Notes under the pieces: generated by a model | Told to the model about the DNA's origin: nothing | What the model saw: the letters and a program-made list of their open reading frames with translations, nothing else | Database searches by the model: none | In this document: positions 1-9,745 of the stretch, one piece after another | Layout of the letters: the number at the start of each line of letters is the position of its first letter | Numbering within the stretch: the stretch's first letter is position 1 | Position numbers and translations under genes: made by a program | Source: Paenibacillus wynnii | GTDB lineage: Bacteria; Bacillota; Bacilli; Paenibacillales; Paenibacillaceae | Reading direction: 5' to 3' | Length of the DNA: 64,000 nucleotides | Assembly (NCBI RefSeq): GCF_030812855.1 | Contig: NZ_JAUSTK010000009.1 | Span: 62,001 to 126,000, forward strand

Positions 1-255
1 CTCCGTTGGTGCTCCTTGCCGGAAGAAGCGGCGAAAGACAGTGATGCTGTCTGCCTGCTGACGGATTGGAGCCTGTTCAAGGATATCGACTTGCACAAGC
101 TGGCGCAAAGCATGCGTAAGCAAATTCTGATAGACGGCCGAAACCTCTACACCAAGGAACAAATCGAGGGCACTGGCCTAGAGTATCACTCTGTCGGACG
201 CCCGCAGATGGGCGGCCTTAGCGGTTATTCGCAGAGTGTGGCTGGCGCGGTGTAA
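1..255 (+). CDS. UDP-glucose 6-dehydrogenase, C-terminal end (partial)
   Basis: Only the last 84 codons are present; the reading frame is open from base 1, so the gene begins upstream of the window. The segment LLTDW, then ILIDGRN and a final YHSVGR matches the C-terminal UDP-binding domain of UDP-glucose/GDP-mannose dehydrogenases (TEW...DGRN...Y..iGR). The enzyme oxidises UDP-glucose to UDP-glucuronate with two NAD+. It is followed by manC, so the locus supplies nucleotide sugars for exopolysaccharide. The choice between UDP-glucose and another nucleotide sugar cannot be settled from this fragment. Confidence 0.85.
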   Translation, partial: LRWCSLPEEAAKDSDAVCLLTDWSLFKDIDLHKLAQSMRKQILIDGRNLYTKEQIEGTGLEYHSVGRPQMGGLSGYSQSVAGAV

Positions 256-266
256 GGTTGGTTTAA

Positions 267-337
267 TCTCTTTATCTGTTATCTGTTATCTCTTATCTCT
301 TTGTCTGTTATCTCTTTGTCTGTTATCTCTTTATCTG
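267..337. repeat. Short TATC-rich tandem repeat
   Basis: About 70 bases built from imperfect copies of TTATCTCTTTGTCTG and TTATCTGTTATC, directly after the dehydrogenase stop codon. No hairpin or gene is visible in it. It is a simple-sequence tract likely to vary in copy number. Confidence 0.7.
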
Positions 338-469
338 GATTAACTCTTTAGCATTTTCTAGTGGCTTTCCCAGGCAGTGTTGCCGCCGGAAAGCTTTAGA
401 GGTCGATCGCGAAGCGGAGATAATGGGATCTTTATAAAAACACAGTGTTATGTAAAGGGACGAAGAGGA

Positions 470-600
470 ATTTTGGAACTGTAGAAGCGTTAGCGTTCGC
501 CTTTATCCTTGGATTTCAACCGCGAGGAGCGGTCACAATTCAGGAAATCCAAGGATAACAGCGATCGGAAGTCCAACATTCATCGCAGTCCCCCAGCCAT
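470..600 (+). repeat. Interspersed repeat, GGAAGTCC family, copy 1
   Basis: The element starts with TTTTGGAACTGTAG, contains a central inverted repeat (ATCCTTGGATTTC near 506 against GAAATCCAAGGAT near 544), and ends with GATCGGAAGTCCAACATTC. Related copies in either orientation occur near 15.2, 18.3-18.5, 26.6-26.8 and 27.1-27.2 kb. No ORF is associated. The rest of the 256-645 gap holds the TATC tract and the manC ribosome site. Confidence 0.6.
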
Positions 601-645
601 AACAATCCCACTCTTTTATAACAATCCCATAAGGAGGGTTCACTT

Positions 646-2019
646 ATGAAACTTGTACTATTGTCAGGCGGTTCAGGAAAACGGTTGTGGCCTTTGTCCA
701 ACGATTCACGTTCAAAACAATTCTTACGAGTATTGGAAAGTCCGCAAGGTGAGCCGGAGTCCATGGTACAACGGGTCTGGAGACAGCTGAAAGAAACAGG
801 TCTTGAGAGTTCCTCCTATCTGGCAACAGGTCGCGGTCAGGTGGAAATGATACAAAGTCAGTTGGGCAGCGAAGTGCCGATCATTGTAGAACCCGAACGG
901 CGTGATACATTTCCGGCGATTGCGCTCACGGCCTCCTATTTGTATTCGGTGGCAGGGGTTTCGCCCGCTGAGATTGTAGCCATTTTGCCGGTAGATCCTT
1001 ATGTGGAATCATCCTTCTTCGAGAGTGTTGCGAAATTGGAGAGCACAATGGAAGAGAGCGGCGCGAATTTGGCGCTTATGGGTGTTGTCCCTGAACTGGC
1101 ATCAGAGAAGTACGGGTACATTATTCCGACTCGTGATGCGGCAGGGGAAAATGGATTCCTGCGTGTGAGTCATTTTCAGGAGAAACCGAACCGCAAACAA
1201 GCCGAGGAGTTAATCAGTCGGAATGCTCTATGGAACTGCGGCGTATTCGCCTTCCGGTTGGGGTATCTGCTGGATATCTTACAGAGCAAGGGGCTTCCCT
1301 TGGGATATGAAGAAATGCAGAAGCAATATAAACTGCTTGCATCTATCAGCTTTGATTATGAAGTGGTTGAAAAAGAGGATAATATCGTAGTGCAGCCGTA
1401 TGACGGGTTCTGGAAAGACTTAGGTACGTGGAATACCCTGACTGAGGAAATGTCCAGCAATCACGTAGGTAAAGGATTTATTACGGCTGACTCTGAAGGA
1501 ACTTGCCTGATTAATGAATTGGATATTCCGATTACCGTAATCGGTGCTAAGGATCTAATTATTGCAGCAAGCCCTGATGGAATTCTGGTTACCCATAAAG
1601 CGGAAAGTCCGCGTATCAAGGAAGTATTGAAGACTTTTGAGCAAAGACCGATGTACGAAGAGCGCCGTTGGGGACATTATCGAGTGATTGACTATGTGAA
1701 ATACAATGAGGGCAATGAGGTTCTTACTAAACGGATTTTTATTTCTGAAGGCAAAAATATCAGCTACCAGCTTCATCATAAACGCAGCGAGATCTGGACA
1801 ATAATCAGCGGTGAAGCCAGTATTGTTCTGAACGAAAAAATGCATAACGTAAAAGCAGGCGACGTAGTCCGGATACCAGAGGGCACCAAGCATGCCATAT
1901 TGGCTCTGACAGATCTCGAATTCATAGAGGTACAGACTGGCTCTGAGCTGGTTGAAGAGGATAACATTCGGATCACGCTGGATTGGAATGATATCGAATT
2001 ACAACAGTTTATTTCATAG
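646..2019 (+). CDS. manC: Mannose-1-phosphate guanylyltransferase (with cupin domain)
   Basis: Makes GDP-mannose from mannose-1-phosphate and GTP, for mannose-containing exopolysaccharide. The 457-residue protein opens with the nucleotidyltransferase signature LSGGSGKRLWPLS (about residues 6-18), has the FQEKP motif near 177 and NCGVF near 197. A C-terminal cupin domain (about 340-450: RRWGHYRVIDY, ISYQLHHKRSE, PEGTKHAI) resembles the type II phosphomannose isomerase half of bifunctional ManC/AlgA proteins, so it may also isomerise fructose-6-phosphate. The start is clear: TAAGGAGG lies ten bases before ATG 646. The neighbours are a nucleotide-sugar dehydrogenase and secreted mannanase-like enzymes, which supports a polysaccharide role. 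Confidence 0.93.
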   Translation: MKLVLLSGGSGKRLWPLSNDSRSKQFLRVLESPQGEPESMVQRVWRQLKETGLESSSYLATGRGQVEMIQSQLGSEVPIIVEPERRDTFPAIALTASYLYSVAGVSPAEIVAILPVDPYVESSFFESVAKLESTMEESGANLALMGVVPELASEKYGYIIPTRDAAGENGFLRVSHFQEKPNRKQAEELISRNALWNCGVFAFRLGYLLDILQSKGLPLGYEEMQKQYKLLASISFDYEVVEKEDNIVVQPYDGFWKDLGTWNTLTEEMSSNHVGKGFITADSEGTCLINELDIPITVIGAKDLIIAASPDGILVTHKAESPRIKEVLKTFEQRPMYEERRWGHYRVIDYVKYNEGNEVLTKRIFISEGKNISYQLHHKRSEIWTIISGEASIVLNEKMHNVKAGDVVRIPEGTKHAILALTDLEFIEVQTGSELVEEDNIRITLDWNDIELQQFIS

Positions 2020-2146
2020 CACAAACTAACTATTTAAACCATTTAGTATAGTTCTGAAACAGGTACAAGGAACTATTTATTAAGGAATTTTCATAATTGC
2101 ACTAAACTAAAAACTAAGTACAGTCGATATTTACGGTAAGAGGGAT

Positions 2147-2245
2147 AAATCCTTCCAAACGACAAAGGCAAACCTATCGAAAGATAGGGACGCAAAGCTA
2201 CAGGGCCTTTCGCAAGAGTGGCAGCCTGGCTACCGAAAGGAAGAT
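2147..2245 (+). promoter_or_regulatory. Cyclic di-GMP-I riboswitch (GEMM)
   Basis: The conserved core is present in order: AAAGGCAAACC (2164), hairpin loop CGAAAG, GGGACGCAAAGC (about 2187), GGGCCTTTCGCAAGAG, then GGCAGCCTGGCTACCGAAAG (2220). This matches the GEMM-I c-di-GMP aptamer with its tetraloop and receptor. ATCCTTCC (2149-2156) can pair with GGAAGAT (2239-2245) to close P1, and that 3' strand contains the Shine-Dalgarno AGGAAG (2238-2243) of the next gene. Direct translational control, probably off when c-di-GMP is bound, is my inference. No separate terminator is visible. Confidence 0.93.
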
Positions 2246-2250
2246 GAATT

Positions 2251-4503
<2,253 letters not shown>

Positions 4504-4582
4504 AGTTACAAGCCTTCCATAAAAGCCAATATTGTTCCGGGCACTTTTGATAAGAAGCAAATATATTCTTTTCAGTCCATCC

Positions 4583-4616
4583 CTTACTGGCCCTGCTAAT
4601 CAGCAGGGCCAGTAAG
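4583..4616. terminator. Perfect 15-bp hairpin between the GH26 genes
   Basis: CTTACTGGCCCTGCT (4583-4597) and its exact complement (4602-4616) enclose a 4-base loop. It lies 80 bases after the first GH26 stop codon. There is no T-tract on either side, so it is either an imperfect terminator or an mRNA 3'-end stabiliser. Confidence 0.55.
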
Positions 4617-4687
4617 CTATAGCCCTCATTGGTGAATCGGTTGCTTGTCCTTTTAGTAAAGGAAGGTCACCCCTTATGCCTTTTGAC

Positions 4688-4713
4688 GGCAGCCTGGCTA
4701 CCGAAAGGAAGAT
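4688..4713 (+). promoter_or_regulatory. Decayed GEMM riboswitch (3' half only)
   Basis: These 26 bases are identical to 2220-2245, the 3' part of the intact aptamer including the AGGAAG ribosome site. The 5' half (GGCAAACC, CGAAAG, GACGCAAAGC) is absent from the preceding 170 bases. The remnant cannot form the c-di-GMP pocket. It seems to be left from duplication of the upstream riboswitch-GH26 unit. Confidence 0.85.
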
Positions 4714-4717
4714 TACT

Positions 4718-6250
4718 TTGAACACTTACCGTAAGCTCCGGTTATATAGTGCTATATTGCCACTGATATTGATTATGTCTTTTATCCCTTGGGGTGAGGT
4801 TAACAGCCTGCCTGTAACCAAGACGATAGTTGGACCGGTTAACCCTTCTGCTTCGGTAGAGGCACAGGAACTATTAAGTTATTTGGTTGGGCTTAGCGGC
4901 AAGGGTTTGATATCCGGGCAGCATGATTATCTGGAGAGACCGGATGATTATAATACCAAGCTTAAAGATACCAGCGGTCAATATGCCGTATTGCATGGCT
5001 ATGAGTTAGGTGCTATCAATAATCAAACTCAGAAGACTGTAGCCTTAGAGCGGCAAGCTGTCGTTAAAAGCGCAATAGACTGGTATAACAGCGGTGGAAT
5101 TGTAGCGATGACATTTCATCAGAATCTTCCGGGAACGTCAGCAGCTTGGTCCAATGTTTCCAAGGGATTGAGCCAAGATAATTTCAACGCCTATGTAACC
5201 CCGGGAACACCGCAATATAAGAGTCTAATTGCCGATTTGGATCAGATTGCAATTTACCTGAAACAGCTGCGCGATGCTGGAGTTCCAGTGATATGGAGAC
5301 CCTACCATGAAATGAATGGTGGATGGTTCTGGTGGGGAAAGAAGAGTAATTTCAAAGAGCTTTGGAATATTATGTACGACAGGTTTGTAGAGACTCACAA
5401 GCTGAATAACCTCTTGTGGACATGGAATCCTAATGCGCCGAACGAATGGTCCGACCCTTACTTACCTTATTATCCCGGTTCAGATAAGGTCGACATATTG
5501 GCTGCCGATATTTACAACAATGATTATAATCAAATGTACTATGATAGTCTGTTGGAACTGGCCAATGGGAAGCCGATTGGGATCGGAGAGAGCGGAGAGC
5601 TTCCAGATCCGGAAATGATGGCACAATATCAGAGTAAATGGGTATATATGATGACATGGGGCAAAATGTTGACTGAAAATAACAGCTCCCAAACAATCAA
5701 AAGCTTCATGAGCAGTACTTACACAGTTTCCAGAGATAAGCTAGTAAGCAGGTTGCCAGTAAAGAGCCCAGCAACGGTTAAACCGACGGTTAGACCAACG
5801 AACCAACCTACGAAGAATACAGCCCTTAATAACCTAAGCGCTGAATATTTCAACAACGTGGATCTGGCCGGAAAACCGGCTTTAAGTAGAAAAGACAGTA
5901 GGATCGACTTTAATTGGCGGAGGGGTTCCCCGAGTTCTGCCATTGAAAACGACTCTTTCTCCGTTCGCTGGGAGGGGAAAATTAAGCCGCAGTACAGTGA
6001 AAAATATACCTTTTATGCTTCCTCGGATGACGGAGTAAGGGTGTGGGTCGACAATATACTTATCATTGATAGCTGGAACAAGCAGAGCGGTGTTACTCGT
6101 CAGGGAAGTATAACTCTTAAATCAGGAACTTTATACAATATAAAGGTTGAATATTTTGAGAATCATGGCGATGCCAGTATACGATTGAAATGGAAGAGCC
6201 CGCATCTGAAAGAGGCTGTCATCCCTCAAAGTGCCCTGTTCTCTCCTTAA
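4718..6250 (+). CDS. Secreted GH26 beta-mannanase with one PA14 domain
   Basis: A paralogue of the preceding GH26 gene, 510 residues. It has a signal peptide (about 1-28), a GH26 domain with acid/base Glu198 (RPYHEMNGGWFWW) and probable nucleophile Glu291 (IGESGE), a short Pro/Thr linker and a single PA14 domain (about 374-505). The long Thr-Pro linker and the second PA14 of the paralogue are missing. TTG 4718 is preferred because sequence and spacing around it match TTG 2251 of the paralogue (AGGAAG 4706-4711). ATG 4676 in the same frame also has a good site (AAAGGAAGG) and would translate the riboswitch remnant into the N-terminus. The next gene starts 54 bases after the stop, so the two are probably cotranscribed. 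Confidence 0.9.
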   Translation: MNTYRKLRLYSAILPLILIMSFIPWGEVNSLPVTKTIVGPVNPSASVEAQELLSYLVGLSGKGLISGQHDYLERPDDYNTKLKDTSGQYAVLHGYELGAINNQTQKTVALERQAVVKSAIDWYNSGGIVAMTFHQNLPGTSAAWSNVSKGLSQDNFNAYVTPGTPQYKSLIADLDQIAIYLKQLRDAGVPVIWRPYHEMNGGWFWWGKKSNFKELWNIMYDRFVETHKLNNLLWTWNPNAPNEWSDPYLPYYPGSDKVDILAADIYNNDYNQMYYDSLLELANGKPIGIGESGELPDPEMMAQYQSKWVYMMTWGKMLTENNSSQTIKSFMSSTYTVSRDKLVSRLPVKSPATVKPTVRPTNQPTKNTALNNLSAEYFNNVDLAGKPALSRKDSRIDFNWRRGSPSSAIENDSFSVRWEGKIKPQYSEKYTFYASSDDGVRVWVDNILIIDSWNKQSGVTRQGSITLKSGTLYNIKVEYFENHGDASIRLKWKSPHLKEAVIPQSALFSP

Positions 6251-6304
6251 TGAAAGGGCGATTTCAAATTGCCAGACATTCCGGATGAAAGAGAGGACAA
6301 TGAG

Positions 6305-8971
6305 ATGAGCGCTTATAAACTTAAAAAACTTCTACATTTGACACTGAAATTAGCAGCCCTAACAATCTTGTTTCTGTTGTCCACCTCCCTTTTCGGTTCA
6401 GAAGGTGGAGAGGATGGCGCAGTGAAGGTGGATATGTCCAAGTTATCCTCAGGACAAATTACCGCACCGAACCAGCCATCAGGTACGGTTTTATGGGAAC
6501 TGGGCAAGCATGACGGGTCCTCCGGGGAATTCGCGGCAGCGAGTTCCTCGAGTGCTAATAATAAGGCTATTTCTGTCTCAAGCAAGGTGATTGCCCCGGG
6601 GAGCATTCCCTCAGGTTTGAATGGCGCAACCAATCCAGAACTGCGTATCTCGTATTCATTAGACAAGATCCCGGCTAACGGGGTCTTATTTCACGTAAGT
6701 ATTCTGGATGCTTACAAATCCATCCCGCAAATGAGTGTTTTTTCAAATAAACAATTGTCGGGCATTATCCAAATTTCAGGTGTATCCGGGACGAACAGTG
6801 AGTATACCTTTCGCAAAACGTATGAGCTTTATATCCCCAAGGAGCAGTTGAAGACCGGTTCAAATGAGCTTAAGCTCCAGACAACCCGATGCTTGTACTG
6901 TTCTAATGCAGAGGATAAATACCTATGGTGGACCTGGGATAATCTTAGTCTTGAATCGTTGAACGCTCCGGCCACAGAACCTATTCATGGAAGCTACTCC
7001 TTAACGGGGACTATGGTCAACAACAATCAGTTTTACTTCGATAGCGGTGCAGTTACACATCTACCTTATATTATGAAATGGCTTGGGATAGCTTACAGTG
7101 GCAATATCATGCGGACTTCCTGTGTCAGTGATGTAGGGAGATCCTGCTCCAACATGCTGGATTACTATAAAGTTCTAGAGGATTATAATATGCAGTCCGT
7201 GGCAATGTATCTCTACTCCGGTGATATTAAGTTGAAAAGTGACGGTTCCTTGCCGGACGCTGCGGCAAAAAAACTGTCGGAGTACTTCCGCAATTACAGC
7301 CCTTATTTTCAGTTCTATGAGGTGGATAATGAGCCTGGTTTGTTCAATCGATCCAAAGCCGTCAATCTGGCGATTGCGAATTGGCTGAATAAAGAGGGCA
7401 AAACAATTGCTCCCCATTTGCAAACTGTTGCTCCGGGCTGGGCTTATTGGCCGGGCTTTAAAGAACATTCCTGCGGTAATCAGAGGGGTTCGGTAAAACA
7501 GTGCGGTGACCCTGATGGTTGGGAGAGGGATCCGAAGCAGCGATTGGAGCTGGAGAAGGTTACGGATCTAACCAACGGTCATTCTTATGGAGAGTCGTAC
7601 ATTTTCACCAACGGGGGAAGCTTCACGGAGAACCTCAAAACGTTCGAAGGAGCGGCGGACGGTCTGAATAAGCAGATGCTCACCACTGAATTTGGTACTT
7701 CTGACAGTCATACGGATGCTCCGCAGTATGGAGCGACCGAACGGAAAGCAGCTGTTTTCGACCGAATTATGCGTGCACACATTGGTTACGCAGATATGTT
7801 CGTTCAGCATGCCGCTTTTTTCAAGGACTTCAGCTTATTCAAATATGGCTTTAATCTGGAAGAGCATGACCCGGCCACCACTGAGATTTATTATACCTCT
7901 GCAAATGAAGATTCCCGTGTAAGTATCATGCGGAGATTAAGCCTGGCATATGCAACACACGGAGCTCCGTTGACATACCAGATTTCGAACAAGACAGCCC
8001 TGGCAGATAAGAGTGTCTATGTCCGGGCGGTTGATACCTCAACGCTTACTCCGCTGGCAGGAACAGGAGCAACTTCGAATAAGGTGCTGGTCAATTTCGT
8101 TAACTTTGAAGACACTACGCAAACTGTAAATGTAAATGTTACAATGCCGAAAAAAACTGTATATGAGGGTGAACGCTTCGGCAACGGCGATACCTATGAA
8201 AAGGCTCGCAGCTATATAGCAGGTAAAAAAGCCAGTCCCATACTGACCTTTACGGAGACCTTGGCCCCGGGTGAAGCCGTGCAATATATTTTGCAGCCTT
8301 CCCAGGAAGTGAAGGACGTTGCCCCCCAAGGGTTCGGAGCCTCCGCAGTAAAAGGCCCTGCCGTTCATTTAAGCTGGTTGGAGACCCCTGGAGCAAGCTA
8401 TGAAGTGCTTCGGGATGATGGTGGCGGAAAACTGAGTGTAGTAGCGGCAAAGGTTACGGAAACGCAATACACCGACCGAAATCTGCAAGACGGAACATTG
8501 TATACGTATGCCGTAAGAGTGACCGGATCACAGGTCATGTCCCAGACGCTAAAGATTACAGCCACCGGGTTGGTTCCGCTTAATCGGACGGATTGGAAGG
8601 TATCCTCCAATGTAAACCAGGACGCTTCAAACCCTAGGAGTGCTATTGACGGGGATCGCCGTACTCGCTGGGATACGGGGAAACATCAGACATCCGGTGA
8701 AACTTACCAAATTGACTTGGGAAGTACCCATAGCATAGAAAATATTGATTTAGATTACACGCTGTCTTCATATGACTATCCTAGGGGTTATGAAGTTTAC
8801 GTGTCAGATGATGCGGTTAACTGGAGACTGATTACTTCCGGTAAAGGCCAGAAGGAAAGGACAAAGATACAATTTACACCCGTTAGAACCCGCTATGTGA
8901 AGATTGTACAGACTAGCTCCGGTGGCAATTATTGGTCAATTCAGGAACTGCAAATTTACTCGAGAGAATAA
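6305..8971 (+). CDS. Secreted clan GH-A-like glycoside hydrolase with F5/8C domain
   Basis: An exported protein of 888 residues. After a hydrophobic signal (about 8-28) comes a beta-rich N-terminal region containing VLWELGKHDGSSGEF. The catalytic barrel follows (about 235-560), with Glu343 in VDNEPG as probable acid/base and Glu462 in LTTEFGT as probable nucleophile, the arrangement of clan GH-A. A fibronectin III-like segment (about 670-755) and a C-terminal F5/8 type C (discoidin) carbohydrate-binding domain (about 760-888: SAIDGDRRTRWDTG, IDLG, YVKI) complete it. ATG 6305 is chosen with AGAGG eight bases upstream; an in-frame TTG at 6269 lacks a good site. I cannot assign the GH family or substrate. 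Its place after two GH26 genes suggests matrix or mannan turnover. Confidence 0.75.
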   Translation: MSAYKLKKLLHLTLKLAALTILFLLSTSLFGSEGGEDGAVKVDMSKLSSGQITAPNQPSGTVLWELGKHDGSSGEFAAASSSSANNKAISVSSKVIAPGSIPSGLNGATNPELRISYSLDKIPANGVLFHVSILDAYKSIPQMSVFSNKQLSGIIQISGVSGTNSEYTFRKTYELYIPKEQLKTGSNELKLQTTRCLYCSNAEDKYLWWTWDNLSLESLNAPATEPIHGSYSLTGTMVNNNQFYFDSGAVTHLPYIMKWLGIAYSGNIMRTSCVSDVGRSCSNMLDYYKVLEDYNMQSVAMYLYSGDIKLKSDGSLPDAAAKKLSEYFRNYSPYFQFYEVDNEPGLFNRSKAVNLAIANWLNKEGKTIAPHLQTVAPGWAYWPGFKEHSCGNQRGSVKQCGDPDGWERDPKQRLELEKVTDLTNGHSYGESYIFTNGGSFTENLKTFEGAADGLNKQMLTTEFGTSDSHTDAPQYGATERKAAVFDRIMRAHIGYADMFVQHAAFFKDFSLFKYGFNLEEHDPATTEIYYTSANEDSRVSIMRRLSLAYATHGAPLTYQISNKTALADKSVYVRAVDTSTLTPLAGTGATSNKVLVNFVNFEDTTQTVNVNVTMPKKTVYEGERFGNGDTYEKARSYIAGKKASPILTFTETLAPGEAVQYILQPSQEVKDVAPQGFGASAVKGPAVHLSWLETPGASYEVLRDDGGGKLSVVAAKVTETQYTDRNLQDGTLYTYAVRVTGSQVMSQTLKITATGLVPLNRTDWKVSSNVNQDASNPRSAIDGDRRTRWDTGKHQTSGETYQIDLGSTHSIENIDLDYTLSSYDYPRGYEVYVSDDAVNWRLITSGKGQKERTKIQFTPVRTRYVKIVQTSSGGNYWSIQELQIYSRE

Positions 8972-9012
8972 GATCTCATTATAAGAAAATAATACAATCG
9001 AACAGGAATAAG

Positions 9013-9103
9013 ACCACCGTTTGAGCTTTTAGAGGGAAAAATTCCTACTAATTCTGCCGTTTCCGCTCAAATGGGGTCTATATCCTTGTGTATCTCAACA
9101 TTA
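9013..9103 (+). repeat. Direct repeat, copy 1 of 2 (9.0 kb)
   Basis: About 90 bases from ACCACCGTTTGAGCTTTTAG through TATCTCAACATTAG recur at 9445-9535 with a few substitutions. It is directly followed by a palindrome TTAGGGG-n5-TCCCTCTAA (9101-9122). The interval 8972-9745 has no convincing gene. Confidence 0.85.
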
Positions 9104-9199
9104 GGGGAAAAATCCCTCTAATTCTGGGTAGAGACCGCCGGGTTACGGAGGTAGTCAGTGAAATAGATGTATTTTATACATTTATTTCTAGCTTTTGGC

Positions 9200-9355
9200 G
9201 CTTGGATGTATGGATAGATGTACTTTGTGCAACTAAAAACACGAATATGCCGGTTAAACCCTGGAATACCCAAAAATAAGTGTATAAAGTGCAATTAAAT
9301 ACCCTAAAGTGTGCTAAGGGAGAAATATAAGTGTACATTCTGCAACTATATATAT
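9200..9355. repeat. Cluster of AAGTGTA..TGCAACTA short motifs
   Basis: Three related ~20-base motifs occur here: GTACTTTGTGCAACTA (about 9219), AAGTGTATAAAGTGCAATTA (9278) and AAGTGTACATTCTGCAACTA (9330). Related motifs recur near 32.4-32.6 kb. The function is unknown. Confidence 0.55.
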
Positions 9356-9444
9356 TGAAACTCATGTAGGTAGAAGATTTGCCGTATCTGTTGCGGATAC
9401 CCGAGGAGATAACTTCTACTCTCATACACAAACTTCTTGACGCT

Positions 9445-9540
9445 ACCGCCGTTTGAGCTTTTAGAGGGAAAAAATCCTACTAATTCTGCCGTTTCCGCTG
9501 AAATGGGGCCTATATCCTTGTGTATCTCAACATTAGAGGG
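9445..9540 (+). repeat. Direct repeat, copy 2 of 2 (9.45 kb)
   Basis: Second copy of the 9013-9103 element, offset by about 432 bases. It again ends in CAACATTAGAGGG, the arm of the TTAGAGGGA palindrome family. Confidence 0.85.
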
Positions 9541-9621
9541 GTTTTTTTCCTGCAAATTGGTCAACCCAACCCAACCCAACCCGGCATATTCAACTGATAA
9601 GCAATAAAAAAACCGCCGAAC

Positions 9622-9656
9622 AACCCGGAGATCCTGTCGATCTCCGGGTTTTCTGT
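9622..9656 (+). terminator. Rho-independent terminator
   Basis: AACCCGGAGAT (9622) pairs with ATCTCCGGGTT (9640-9650), followed by TTTCTGTC. An A-tract precedes the stem, so it may act in both directions. It separates the repeat region from the antiporter gene. Confidence 0.8.
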
Positions 9657-9745
9657 CGTCACTGTACCACCCGTATATTCTTACTGCTCAGTGCCATACT
9701 ATTTTGGGTAATAAAACTACGAATAAAGAAAGGGATGAGGTTACA

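Noticed and set aside
267-337. Possible CRISPR-like repeat
   Set aside because: Units are about 15 bases without spacers; a simple tandem repeat.
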